NCBI GenBank assembly: GCA_945861265.1
Contig: CAMAUC010000016.1
Coordinates: forward strand, 1-59,830
Direction: 5' to 3'
Length of the DNA: 59,830 nucleotides
DNA from: Rhizobium sp. Q54
GTDB lineage: Bacteria > Pseudomonadota > Alphaproteobacteria > Rhizobiales > Xanthobacteraceae
The position numbers were made by a program, and so were the translations under genes. The notes under the pieces are model-generated. The model searched no databases and was not told the origin of the DNA. It saw only the letters and a list, made by a program, of their open reading frames with translations. Shown here piece after piece: positions 18,754 through 27,757 of this stretch; the stretch's first letter is position 1, and every line of letters starts with the position of its first letter.

Positions 18754-18793
18754 CCGTTTTCCCCTTCGACTGTAACCGGCGGTTTCGAGCAGC

Positions 18794-19192
18794 TTAGGCA
18801 ATATTACGTCGCGGCGCAGTGCGGCGCCAGCGCAAAGGCCCGTCGGCCTCATTGATCCAGCGATAATGGCTAATCATCTGCGACACGCGCGCCGCCCGAA
18901 AGCCCAAGAACCCGAGCGCCATGCCGATCGCGGTGTCGACCAGATAATAATGCGGCGACAAAAGCGTGCCGCCGAACAGGCTGAAATGCAGGAAGCGCAC
19001 GACGCAGCCGAGGCAGAGGCTGTAGGCGAAAACCTGCCAGGCCGGCCGCCAGGTCAGCGCGATGGCGCGGCCGGAGAGCCAGGCGGCGCCGCCGCCGAGG
19101 ATAAGGGTAACCAGCAGGAAGGTTCCCGACGAGCCTTCCTCATAGAAGAAATGCAGGAACGTCGACAGGCCCGATATTTCCGCGCCATCCAT
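18794..19192 (-). CDS. Small membrane protein of the liv cluster
   Basis: 132-aa protein with three hydrophobic segments, about residues 22-42, 52-75 and 83-100. It starts two bases after the livF stop, so it is in the same transcript. I recall comparable small membrane proteins inside liv clusters of related bacteria (DUF6867-like), but the assignment is from memory. A transporter-accessory role is inferred only from position. Confidence 0.68.
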   Translation of the reverse strand: MDGAEISGLSTFLHFFYEEGSSGTFLLVTLILGGGAAWLSGRAIALTWRPAWQVFAYSLCLGCVVRFLHFSLFGGTLLSPHYYLVDTAIGMALGFLGFRAARVSQMISHYRWINEADGPLRWRRTAPRRNIA

Positions 19193-19194
19193 GG

Positions 19195-19910
<716 letters not shown>

Positions 19911-19914
<4 letters not shown>

Positions 19915-20819
19915 AACCCGATCTCCGCGCCGACCTTCTCGACCTCGTGATCCGGCACGCCGAGATAGGCGGCGATCACCTTCGGATCGTTGCGTACAAC
20001 GTCCGGCGCGCCATCGGAAATCTTGATGCCGTAGTCGAGGACGACGACGTGGTCGGAAATTTCCATCACCACAGACATGTCGTGCTCGATCAGCAGAATC
20101 GAAATGCCGTGCTCGTTGCCGATGGACATCAACAGTTCGTTGAGCTGCGCGCTTTCGCGTGGGTTGAGGCCGGCCGCCGGTTCGTCGAGGCAGAGCAGCA
20201 CCGGATCCGTACACATGGCGCGGGCAATCTCGAGGCGGCGTTGATCGCCATAGGGCAGGTCACCGGCCGGATCGTCGGCGCGGTGGATGAGGCCGACACG
20301 GTTGAGCCAGTCGCGCGCCTTCTCGACCGAGGCGCGCTCGGCGCGGTGGTAGGAGGGAAGGCCGAAGATGCCGAACAAAGTATAGCCGGAGGCCACCATC
20401 AGCGCGTTATGCTGCGCCACCAGAAGGTTTTCCAGAACCGTCATGCCCGGAAACAGACGGATGTTCTGGAACGTGCGGGCGACGCGCGCATTCTGGGTGA
20501 CCAGATAATCCGGCATGCGCTCGAGCAGATAAAGCCCGCTGTCGCCGCGCGTGATGCCGCGCTTGCCGCTATCGGTCAGCGCGTCGAGTTCGCTCCAGAT
20601 CGCTGCGTCGCCGTGACAGAGGCCGATGCGGCCTTCGCTCGGCTTGTAGAAACCGGTGATGCAATTGAACACGGTGGTCTTGCCGGCGCCGTTGGGTCCG
20701 ATCAGCGCGGTGATCTCGCCCTGGCGCGCCTCGAATGAGAGATCGTCGACCGCGACCAGGCCGCCGAAGCGCATGGTGAGGTGCTCGACGCGGAGCAGGA
20801 TGTCGCCGGCGATGGTCAT
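19911..20819 (-). CDS. livG: Branched-chain amino acid ABC transporter ATPase LivG
   Basis: 302-aa ATP-binding subunit, somewhat longer than the usual 250-260 aa. Walker A is GPNGAGKT near residue 40, TFQNIRLFPGMTVLENL is the LivG-type Q-loop region, and Walker B is LLCLDEPAAGLNP. The extra residues (about 68-105, including WSELDALTDSGKRG) lie between Walker A and the Q-loop. The signature motif reads LPYGDQRRLEI, as is usual for LivG. Confidence 0.95.
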
Positions 20820-20822
20820 GCC

Positions 20823-22193
20823 CTAGCCGTGCCCCTGTTTGACCAGATCGACGGGAACCGGCTTGGGCTCCTTGAGAAACACCGACGGCGCGCGGGTCGA
20901 GATCAGGCCGCGCGGGCGCAGCACCATGATGATGACCATGGCGAAGCCGAACAGCAGCATGCGGTACTGGGTCGGGTCGAAGGACTCGCCGAAAATCTGT
21001 TTGAGGAAATCGAGTTCGCGCATGATCTCGGTGCCGCCGATCATGGCGATCGCTGCTATGGCAACGCCAATTTGGCTGCCCATGCCGCCGAGTACGACGA
21101 TGGCCAGGATGGTCGCCGATTCCAGAAAGGTGAAGCTCTCCGGCGAGATGAAACCCTGGCGCGCGGCGAAGAACGAGCCGGCAAAGCCGGCGAACATCGC
21201 GCCCATGCCGAAGGCCGTGAGTTTGGTGTGCGTCGTGTTGATGCCGAGCGAGCGGCAGGCGATCTCGTCCTCGCGCAACGCTTCCCAGGCGCGGCCGACC
21301 GGCAGGCGGCGCAGCCGCACGGTGACAAAGGCGGTGAGAAGGGCGAGCGCCAGGATCAGATAATAGAGAAAGATGGTGCGGTAGATCGGCGAGAACTCCA
21401 GCCCGAAGGTGGCGGCAAAGCCGTCGTCATTGGCGTTGAACGGAATGCCGAAAAAGCTCGGCCGCGGGATGCCACTAATACCGGCGTAGCCATTGGTCAC
21501 GTCGACCCAGTTGACCAGGACGATACGGATGATTTCGCCGAAGGCGAGCGTGACGATGGCGAGATAGTCGCCGCGCAGCCGCAGCACCGGGAAGCCGAGC
21601 AGGATGCCCCAGAACGACGACATCACGCCGGCGAGCGGCAGCAATATCCAGAACGAGAATCCGAATTCCTTGGCCAGCAGCGCATAGGCGTAAGCGCCGA
21701 CGGCATAGAACGCGACATAGCCGAGATCCAACAGGCCGGCGAGACCGACGACGATGTTCAGCCCCCACCCGAGCATCACATAGATCAAAATCTGGATGCC
21801 GAAATTGTCGACCCATTTGAGCGCGCCGCCGAAGCCGGTCGCGGCGATGATGATGGCTGGATAGACGATGACAAAGCCGATGCAGAACGGCACGAACCAT
21901 TTGCCGAACGTCGCGCGCCAGGCCGGCGTTGTCGTCGCCATCGGCCGCAGCTTGATGCGCTCCAGCCAGGGCGCCAGCAGGAACGAATAAGCAAGGCGCG
22001 CAACGCCGACGACAGCGACGATGGAAAACAAGAGCGGCCAGCGCGTATCCAGCTCCAGCTCGTTGCGGATGTTGGTGACGGTGTGAAAGCCGATCAGCGG
22101 CAGAAACAGGCCGAAGGCCAAGAGCGTCGTGATGGCGGCATCGCGCAAGGCGGCGACGGTGTCTATGCGCTGGTTTGCCGCGCCTTCGGTCAT
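20823..22193 (-). CDS. livM: Branched-chain amino acid ABC transporter permease LivM
   Basis: 456-aa inner-membrane permease. About the first 120 residues are an N-terminal extension with extra hydrophobic segments, a known variant. The LivM core then shows [19 protein letters not shown] near residue 150 and the EAA-like loop [20 protein letters not shown], which contacts the ATPases. The ATG at 22193 is chosen because the longer frame runs back into livH. It begins two bases after the livH stop. Confidence 0.94.
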   Translation of the reverse strand: MTEGAANQRIDTVAALRDAAITTLLAFGLFLPLIGFHTVTNIRNELELDTRWPLLFSIVAVVGVARLAYSFLLAPWLERIKLRPMATTTPAWRATFGKWFVPFCIGFVIVYPAIIIAATGFGGALKWVDNFGIQILIYVMLGWGLNIVVGLAGLLDLGYVAFYAVGAYAYALLAKEFGFSFWILLPLAGVMSSFWGILLGFPVLRLRGDYLAIVTLAFGEIIRIVLVNWVDVTNGYAGISGIPRPSFFGIPFNANDDGFAATFGLEFSPIYRTIFLYYLILALALLTAFVTVRLRRLPVGRAWEALREDEIACRSLGINTTHTKLTAFGMGAMFAGFAGSFFAARQGFISPESFTFLESATILAIVVLGGMGSQIGVAIAAIAMIGGTEIMRELDFLKQIFGESFDPTQYRMLLFGFAMVIIMVLRPRGLISTRAPSVFLKEPKPVPVDLVKQGHG

Positions 22194-22195
22194 CT

Positions 22196-23113
22196 TTAGA
22201 CCTTCTCGACATCCGGCCGGCCGAACAGGCCCTGCGGCAGGAAGATCAGCGTGATGGCGAGAACGGAGAAGGCGGCGACGTCCTTGTAGTCGATGGAAAA
22301 GTAGGCCGACCACATGGTCTCGATCAGCCCGATCAGCAGACCGCCAATGACCGCGCCTGGCAGCGAGCCGATGCCGCCGAGCACCGCGGCGGTAAAGGCT
22401 TTGACGCCCGGCACGAAGCCGTCGGAAAAGCTGACCACGCCGTAATACATCAGGTACATGGTGCCGGCGACGGCGGCCAAAGCCGCGGCGATGACGAAGG
22501 TCAGCGAAATGGTCTGGTCGACATTGACGCCGACCAAAGCCGCCATTCTCTGATCCTGCTCGCAGGCGCGCTGCGCCCGGCCAAGCCGCGTCTTGGCGAC
22601 CAGATACCAGAAGCAGACCAGCAGCACGGCGGTCACACCCCAGATGATCAATTGCTTGAACGACAGGGTCACGGCGTAATCGTTATGCGTCACAAGCACG
22701 AAATCGCCCTGCACCATCGGCGGGATCGCCTTGTTGCGCGGGCCCTGGCTGACCTGGACGAAATTCGACAGGAAGATCGACATGCCGATCGCGGAGATCA
22801 ACGGCGCCAGACGGAACGAGCCGCGCAACGGCCGGTAGGCGAGGCGCTCGATGATCCAGTTGACCAGCGAGGTGAACAGCATGGCGACGATCAGGACAAT
22901 GAACAGCGCCACCGCGATCGAGGAGATGCCAAGCCATGTCGTGAGGATCAGGAAAGCGACCAAGGCGACAAAGGCCGCGACCATGAACACGTCGCCATGG
23001 GCGAAATTGACCATGCCAATAATGCCGAACACCATGGTGTAGCCGATGGCGATCAGCCCGTAGATGGAGCCTAATGTGATGCCGTTGATGAGCTGCTGGA
23101 GAAACACTTCCAT
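22196..23113 (-). CDS. livH: Branched-chain amino acid ABC transporter permease LivH
   Basis: 305-aa inner-membrane permease and first gene of the liv operon. [21 protein letters not shown] at the N-terminus and [16 protein letters not shown] are LivH hallmarks. The EAA-type loop is [20 protein letters not shown] near 190. Order is livH-livM-livG-livF-small membrane protein-livK with overlaps or 2-3-base gaps up to the small membrane protein. Confidence 0.95.
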   Translation of the reverse strand: MEVFLQQLINGITLGSIYGLIAIGYTMVFGIIGMVNFAHGDVFMVAAFVALVAFLILTTWLGISSIAVALFIVLIVAMLFTSLVNWIIERLAYRPLRGSFRLAPLISAIGMSIFLSNFVQVSQGPRNKAIPPMVQGDFVLVTHNDYAVTLSFKQLIIWGVTAVLLVCFWYLVAKTRLGRAQRACEQDQRMAALVGVNVDQTISLTFVIAAALAAVAGTMYLMYYGVVSFSDGFVPGVKAFTAAVLGGIGSLPGAVIGGLLIGLIETMWSAYFSIDYKDVAAFSVLAITLIFLPQGLFGRPDVEKV

Positions 23114-23419
23114 GCGAATGCCCGCCTTCCAAAAGACCGGCCCGGCAGCCGGTCTGAAGTCCCCTCCTTAATGGCTTAACAGGGCCAAGGCGCAGCGGCA
23201 ACGCCGTACCGATCGCATGTTGTGAAGTCTTTGGTCAAAGACCGGAGGCACGACAAAAGCGAATCGGCGGCGGCCTTCGCGCGGTTTCGGTCGGGGATAG
23301 ATGGGATGATGGCGAGCGATTTTGCGCGGCGCCGGACGCAACGAACCGGCGGCCAACTACTTTACCAAAGTCGTCGGCCAGCCGGTCCATAGCAAGGCTG
23401 CCACGGGATGGGACGGCGG
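23114..23419. other. Gap with no assigned gene (livH upstream region)
   Basis: 306 bases upstream of livH. It probably contains the liv promoter, but I cannot place it. A 33-codon frame on the plus strand (TTG at 23322) has a protein-like tail but no ribosome site, so it is not called. Confidence 0.4.
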
Positions 23420-23503
23420 TTAATGCAGACCGCCGAAGACCCAGATCAGGGCCAGAATCGGCAGCGGAATTCCCAAAAGCCACAGTAGCAAATAACGTCC
23501 CAT
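23420..23503 (-). CDS. 27-residue membrane peptide
   Basis: ATG at 23503 has GGAG eight bases upstream and opens a 27-codon frame: MGRYLLLWLLGIPLPI followed by LALIWVFGGLH. It is almost entirely one hydrophobic helix with a Gly-Arg start and a Pro-rich kink. Very short membrane peptides of this look occur in related genomes, by my recollection. The function is unknown. Confidence 0.6.
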   Translation of the reverse strand: MGRYLLLWLLGIPLPILALIWVFGGLH

Positions 23504-23677
23504 GATGGTTCTCCTCAGTCCTTCGTTTCGTTGCCAAGGGAACACGCATCGGCGCTGCAAGTTCCATAGGCTGCGCTGCAAGGCCGGTACCGGGAACGAT
23601 TATATTTTGTGGACGTTGGTATTCGGGAGGGCTCCTCGAAGTCGGCTTCGAGGTCAACAGCATCGGAAGGAATTCAG

Positions 23678-23845
23678 ATGACCCAGAACAATCAGAACCA
23701 GAACAATCCCGGCCAGAAGCCGGGTCAGCAGCAGCAGCAGGGCGGCAATCCGAGCCAGAAGCCCGGCCAGCAGCAACAGCAGGAACGCCCCGGCCAGGGT
23801 GGCCAGCAGGGCGGTCAGCAAAGCGGCGGCCAGCAGAACCGCTAA
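23678..23845 (+). CDS. Gln/Gly/Pro-rich 55-aa protein
   Basis: Low-complexity hydrophilic peptide beginning MTQNNQNQNNPGQKPG and built from two imperfect repeats of GQKPGQQQQQ plus a GQQGGQQ tail. A clear ribosome site (GGAAGG) precedes the ATG at 23678, and a strong terminator follows 20 bases after the stop, so it looks like a genuine monocistronic gene. It is predicted to be disordered. No known function. Confidence 0.7.
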   Translation: MTQNNQNQNNPGQKPGQQQQQGGNPSQKPGQQQQQERPGQGGQQGGQQSGGQQNR

Positions 23846-23865
23846 CGCTTCAAATGAGTTGAGAG

Positions 23866-23897
23866 AGCCCCGTCTTGCGACGGGGCTTTTTCTTTTC
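23866..23897 (+). terminator. Rho-independent terminator
   Basis: AGCCCCGTC, TTGC loop, GACGGGGCT, then TTTTTCTTTT. A strong intrinsic terminator for the Gln-rich gene. Confidence 0.92.
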
Positions 23898-23979
23898 GTG
23901 CGCGCGCGTGGTTAACAAGTGGGTCCTCGGTTACGCGGTAAGGTAAAGTTTTGGTTTCTTTTGAATTCGGCATTTGAAG

Positions 23980-24025
23980 CGCTTACGCATGATGCTCTGA
24001 ACAGGAGCATTTCATGCGTAAAGCG
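23980..24025 (+). promoter_or_regulatory. Hairpin burying the ribosome site and start codon
   Basis: Three stem segments total 18 bp. CGCT (23980-23983) pairs with AGCG (24022-24025). TACGCATGA (23984-23992) pairs with TCATGCGTA (24012-24020). TGCTC (23993-23997) pairs with GAGCA (24005-24009). The ATG (24014-24016) is inside the 9-bp central stem and the GGAG ribosome site is partly paired. It could be an RNA switch, a thermosensor or a DNA operator. The ACGCATGAT ends resemble the 49-bp repeat, so descent from a repeat is possible. Confidence 0.6.
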
Positions 24026-24538
24026 TCCGGCGCCACCGTGGCCATGATCCTTGCGATCGCGGTTTACTTTACTTTGTTCTGGGGTTTCGACGCGCTTCGT
24101 GTCCTGACATCGCCAACCTACGGCCTTGAAGACGTCTGGCGTTCGCAGTTCGTTTTCGGCATCGGCAGTCATTTCCAGCTTTCGCCGATGGGGCTTTTGA
24201 AGCTTGCGGCGTTCTTCGGCACCGTGAAGCTCGCCGTCGCCGCGTTCTGCGCCATTCACATCGTCGATCGGCTGCGGTCGCTGGCCAGCGGCAAGGCCAA
24301 CACCGAAGTCCTTGAGGGCGGTTTCATCCTGGTGGTCGCGATCAGCATCGCGTCGGCAGGTCCGGCGATCTGGTCGAGCAACACCGATCTGGTGCGCGAG
24401 CAGGTCATCCAGCTGATGTTGGCGGCGCTCGGCACCGCGCTCTGCATGGTCGAACGCAGCTATGCGCGGCGCGTCGTGCCGGCGGCGGCCGATGCCGCCA
24501 TGCCGCAAGGCGCGACGTGGTTCGCGCCCTGGCGCTAA
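24014..24538 (+). CDS. Hypothetical membrane protein
   Basis: 174-aa protein with four hydrophobic segments, around residues 8-28, 63-82, 100-118 and 130-146. The sequence resembles conserved hypothetical membrane proteins of alphaproteobacteria, but I cannot name a family. AGGAG sits at a normal distance from the ATG, yet both lie within the hairpin at 23980-24025, so translation is expected to be regulated or weak. A strong terminator follows. Confidence 0.75.
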   Translation: MRKASGATVAMILAIAVYFTLFWGFDALRVLTSPTYGLEDVWRSQFVFGIGSHFQLSPMGLLKLAAFFGTVKLAVAAFCAIHIVDRLRSLASGKANTEVLEGGFILVVAISIASAGPAIWSSNTDLVREQVIQLMLAALGTALCMVERSYARRVVPAAADAAMPQGATWFAPWR

Positions 24539-24565
24539 GGCTTCCACCCGAATTGCAAGATTCAG

Positions 24566-24596
24566 TAGTCCGGCCGCAAGGCCGGGCTATTTTTTT
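24566..24596 (+). terminator. Rho-independent terminator
   Basis: TAGTCCGGCC, GCAA loop, GGCCGGGCTA, then seven T. It ends the membrane-protein transcript from 24014. Confidence 0.85.
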
Positions 24597-24604
24597 GGAG
24601 CAAG

Positions 24605-24994
24605 CTATTTGCCTTGCGCGATCGCTTCGATCACCGTGGCTGCTTCCTTGAACGCATGGTTGGCCGCCGGTACGCCGCAATAGATCGCCTGCTGCAGGAT
24701 GATTTCCTTGATGTCGTCCTGCGAGAAGCCGCCTTCGACCAAAGCCGCGCGCACATGCATGACGAACTCGTCCCAATGGCCGAGCGCCAGCATCGTGCCG
24801 ATCACCAGAATGCGGCGCGTGCGCTCGTCGTAATGCGGCCGCGTCCAGACTTCGCCCCAGGCGCCGCGGGTGATGAAGTCCTGAAACTCCTCGTTCAGCG
24901 GCGTCTTCTTGGCGTTGGCCTTGTCGACCCAGGCGGCGCCCAGCACCTTGCGGCGCCTGGCCATGCCGAGTGCGTAGCGCTCTTTCTCGTCCAT
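24605..24994 (-). CDS. pcaC: 4-carboxymuconolactone decarboxylase
   Basis: 129-aa CMD-domain protein. RRRKVLGAAWVDKA at the N-terminus, EFQDFITRGAWGEVWTR and the helix ending AIYCGVPAANHAF match PcaC of the beta-ketoadipate pathway, which converts 4-carboxymuconolactone to 3-oxoadipate enol-lactone. The neighbour pcaD performs the next step, which strengthens the call. It is probably co-transcribed with pcaD across the 49-bp repeat. Confidence 0.9.
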   Translation of the reverse strand: MDEKERYALGMARRRKVLGAAWVDKANAKKTPLNEEFQDFITRGAWGEVWTRPHYDERTRRILVIGTMLALGHWDEFVMHVRAALVEGGFSQDDIKEIILQQAIYCGVPAANHAFKEAATVIEAIAQGK

Positions 24995-25017
24995 TTTCGC
25001 AGCCTCTTTACTTAACG

Positions 25018-25066
25018 GCGCATGATCTTATCCGAAAACCGGTGCCCACTTTTCGGGATCATGCGC
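25018..25066. repeat. 49-bp palindromic repeat, copy 2
   Basis: Same palindrome as 9249-9297, with the same 10-bp arms and two substitutions inside. It fills most of the gap between pcaD and pcaC. Its last base is also the last base of the pcaD stop codon. Confidence 0.85.
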
Positions 25067-25845
25067 TATGAGAGGAAGTTCAGAACGGTGTCGGTATAGA
25101 GCTTGGGATGCTCCATGTTGGAAATATGCGCGGCGTCCAGGCTGACCAGTTTGGCGCCCTTGATCTGCTGCGCGATCAGTTCGCCTTGCGCCGGCGGCGT
25201 CGCCGGGTCTTGCGCGCCGACGATCACCAAAGTCGGCGCGGTGACGCGCTTGTTGCTGTCGCGGAAATCCATGTCGCGGATCGCTTCGCAGCAGGCGACG
25301 TAGCCTTCCAGCGACGTGGTGAGGAACAAAGCCTTCATGCGCGCGATCACGTCCGGCGACTTCTCGCGGAAGCCAGCGGTGAACCAGCGCTCCATGTTGG
25401 GATCGACCAGCTTGGCAAGGCCGTTCTCGCGCACGAACTTAACGCGGTCGTTCCACGGGCCCTTGTCGGCGTAGTAGGAATTCGTATTCGACAGGATCAG
25501 CTTTTCGACCCGGTCCGGCGCGTTGGCGCCGAGCCATTGCCCGACCATGCCGCCCATCGACAGGCCGCACCAGTTGGTCTTTTTGACGTTGAGCGCATCA
25601 AGCACGGCGATGACGTCGCGGCCGAAGCGTTCCATCGAATAGGGGCCCTTCGGCGCGCCGGAGCCGCCATGGCCGCGGCGGTCATAGCGGATGACGCGGA
25701 AATGCTTCGACCATTCGCCGACCTGATCGTCCCACATGGTCAAATTGGTGCCGAGCGAGTTCGACAGCATCAGCGCCGGCGCGCTATCGGAGCCGCTGAC
25801 CTCGACATTGATTGGGCAGCCGTCGTCGGCGGTGATTGTCGGCAT
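25066..25845 (-). CDS. pcaD: 3-oxoadipate enol-lactonase
   Basis: 259-aa alpha/beta hydrolase. The nucleophile elbow GLSMGG is near residue 94, the oxyanion-side motif RYDRRGHGGSGAPKGPYSM follows the PcaD pattern, and the final AAHISNMEHP carries the catalytic His. It hydrolyses the enol-lactone to 3-oxoadipate in protocatechuate/catechol degradation. The catalytic acid is probably in GAQDPATPP. Its stop codon abuts the 49-bp repeat. Confidence 0.9.
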   Translation of the reverse strand: MPTITADDGCPINVEVSGSDSAPALMLSNSLGTNLTMWDDQVGEWSKHFRVIRYDRRGHGGSGAPKGPYSMERFGRDVIAVLDALNVKKTNWCGLSMGGMVGQWLGANAPDRVEKLILSNTNSYYADKGPWNDRVKFVRENGLAKLVDPNMERWFTAGFREKSPDVIARMKALFLTTSLEGYVACCEAIRDMDFRDSNKRVTAPTLVIVGAQDPATPPAQGELIAQQIKGAKLVSLDAAHISNMEHPKLYTDTVLNFLS

Positions 25846-26001
25846 GAATTCGCTCCCTGCACGGTACTGGTTATGCGGTCCGTTGACCGGGCCTTCAGGG
25901 GGCCTGACTTAAAGCGGTCCGGGGCGGGAGGAAAGCCCCTTTTCACGCAAGGCTGGAAGGATTAAGTCGAGGCCACGGAATTTACGCAAAGGAGTTGAGT
26001 G

Positions 26002-26460
26002 ATGGCGATGACAATGACGGGGGAGGTCCAACTCCCCGCAACCCGCGAAATCGTGTTTGCCAAGCTCAACGACCCTGAGGTGCTCAAGGCCTGCATACCG
26101 GGTTGTGAGACTTTGGTGATGAGTTCGCCGACCGAATTCCAGGCGGTCGCGGTCACCAAGATCGGGCCGGTCAAGGCGCGCTTCAAGGGCAATGTCCACC
26201 TCACCGATCTCGACCCGCCCAATGGCTACAAGATTTCCGGCGAAGGCGATGGCGGCGTGGCCGGCTTTGCCAAAGGCGGCGCCACCGTGACCCTGACCGA
26301 GAAGGACGGCGGCACGCTGCTGACCTACAATGTCGAAGCGCAGATCGGCGGCAAGCTGGCGCAACTTGGACAGCGTCTGGTCAACGGCGCGGCCAAGAAG
26401 ACGGCCGACGATTTCTTCAAGAACTTCGCCGCGAATGTCGGCGGTACGCCCGCCGCCTGA
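26002..26460 (+). CDS. coxG: CoxG-family SRPBCC protein
   Basis: 152-aa CO dehydrogenase subunit G family protein. TGEVQLPATREIVFAKLNDPE at the start and VLKACIPGCETL are the hallmark of CoxG. The ATG at 26002 has AAAGGAG seven bases upstream. CoxG is thought to help anchor or mature CO dehydrogenase at the membrane. It lies just before the coxSLM genes, separated by a BA14K gene on the opposite strand. Confidence 0.9.
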   Translation: MAMTMTGEVQLPATREIVFAKLNDPEVLKACIPGCETLVMSSPTEFQAVAVTKIGPVKARFKGNVHLTDLDPPNGYKISGEGDGGVAGFAKGGATVTLTEKDGGTLLTYNVEAQIGGKLAQLGQRLVNGAAKKTADDFFKNFAANVGGTPAA

Positions 26461-26480
26461 GGGCGCTTTTCGCGCAAACG

Positions 26481-26510
26481 AAAACCGCCCGTTTGCACGG
26501 GCGGTTTTTT
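26481..26510 (+). terminator. Rho-independent terminator after coxG
   Basis: AAAACCGCCCGT, TTGC loop, ACGGGCGGTTTT, then T residues. It separates coxG from the convergent BA14K gene and may serve both. Confidence 0.88.
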
Positions 26511-26533
26511 GATTTTTGCAGACGGCGTTCTGG

Positions 26534-26893
26534 TTAAGGGCAGGGATGACGCCGCCCGTCATAACCGAGATAGGTGCCCGAGGCCGGGTCGTACGACTTG
26601 AAGCGCGAGAAACAGTAGGCGTCCTGATCGCCTCCGCCGCCGTAACCGCCGTAATAGCTCGGCGCGGGCGCGTAGTCGCCGTAGTAGCGTGGAGCATAGC
26701 CGTCGTAATAAGGCCGCTGCTGGGAGGCGATGATGCCGCCGAGGATGGCCCCGGCCGCCAAGCCGCCGAGCACCGCGCCCCCGTTGTTATGATGGCGACG
26801 ACCACGCCATTGCGCGTCGGCGGGCGCCACGGCGACCAAAGTTGTCGCTCCGATGATGATTGCCGCAACCGTCGATTTCAAGCTGATACGCAT
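26534..26893 (-). CDS. BA14K family protein
   Basis: 119-aa secreted or periplasmic protein. The N-terminal signal peptide ends VAPADA-QWRG. A Gly-rich hydrophobic segment (GGAVLGGLAAGAILGGIIAS) is followed by Tyr/Gly-rich sequence. The C-terminus YCFSRFKSYDPASGTYLG then DGRRHPCP is the BA14K signature, named after a Brucella antigen. The exact role is unknown. Confidence 0.9.
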   Translation of the reverse strand: MRISLKSTVAAIIIGATTLVAVAPADAQWRGRRHHNNGGAVLGGLAAGAILGGIIASQQRPYYDGYAPRYYGDYAPAPSYYGGYGGGGDQDAYCFSRFKSYDPASGTYLGYDGRRHPCP

Positions 26894-27206
26894 CGCGTGT
26901 CGTTCCTTTTGTCGTGAATTGTCTCGATGGACTAAAGATTTGGCCCTCCGGACGTTCCGTGAATTCGCCGTAAGGTTGTTAGCTCCGAATATCAGGGTGG
27001 ATTCCGCTTAAAATGCGGCTATTCGTTGGGCGGCTGCGCGGAAAATGCGCGGGAATGGCTTGACCCGAGCACCGCTCGGGGTTCAGAGTTAGTCTTGTTC
27101 CAGGGCGCTTACGGTCTGAAATCGGCTAGATTTTGAACCTGTGGCGCCGGCGCCAGCGTTGGCGAGGCGAAAAGAGGGCCTTTGGCCCCGAATTTGGGAG
27201 GAAGTC
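26894..27206. other. Divergent intergenic region before coxS
   Basis: 313 bases without a gene. A perfect inverted repeat CCCGAGC-ACC-GCTCGGG (27064-27080) overlaps a TTGACC at 27060-27065. It may be an operator or hairpin for the cox promoter, but no convincing -10 was found. Confidence 0.3.
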
Positions 27207-27680
27207 ATGGCAGCTGTGTCCATGACGGTGAATGGTAAGGCCGTCACCGGCGATGTCGAACCGCGCACCTTGCTGGTGCAATTCCTGCGCGAAAATCTGC
27301 GCCTCACCGGCACCCATGTCGGCTGCGACACCTCGCAGTGCGGCGCCTGCATCGTTCATATCGACGGCATAGCCGCTAAGGCTTGCACGACGCTCGCTCT
27401 GCAATGCGAGGGCGCCAAGATCACCACCATCGAAGGTCTCGCCGAGCCGGGCGGCAAGCTGCATCCGATGCAGGAAGCCTTCCGCGAGCATCACGGGTTG
27501 CAATGCGGCTATTGCACGCCGGGCATGATCATGTCGGCGCTCGATATCGTGCGGCGCAACGGAAACAATCTCGACGAGCACACCATTCGCGATCAACTCG
27601 ACGGAAATATCTGCCGTTGCACGGGCTATCACAACATCGTCAAGGCGATCGAAGCTGGCGCCAAAGCCATGGCAAAGTAG
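27207..27680 (+). CDS. coxS: Molybdenum hydroxylase small (2Fe-2S) subunit
   Basis: 157-aa iron-sulfur subunit of a xanthine-oxidase-family enzyme. The plant-type cluster ligands are in [10 protein letters not shown] with a further Cys, and the proximal cluster ligands are in [11 protein letters not shown] and ICRCTGYHN. It passes electrons from the Mo site to FAD. The ATG at 27207 has GGAGG 6 bases upstream. First gene of an S-L-M set. Confidence 0.95.
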   Translation: MAAVSMTVNGKAVTGDVEPRTLLVQFLRENLRLTGTHVGCDTSQCGACIVHIDGIAAKACTTLALQCEGAKITTIEGLAEPGGKLHPMQEAFREHHGLQCGYCTPGMIMSALDIVRRNGNNLDEHTIRDQLDGNICRCTGYHNIVKAIEAGAKAMAK

Positions 27681-27757
27681 CCTTGGTCCAATAGCGTTTC
27701 GATCGAGGTTTGGCTTCTGAACAGCGTCGATAAAAAGACAATGGGAGGATTAAGCCT

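Noticed and set aside
23322-23423. 33-codon plus-strand frame with protein-like tail (NEPAANYFTKVVG)
   Set aside because: Only a TTG start, no ribosome site, and it overlaps the 27-residue peptide gene on the other strand.
23700-23845. CRISPR-like direct repeats
   Set aside because: The repeats are codon-level GQKPGQQQQQ repeats inside a coding frame, too short and irregular for an array.
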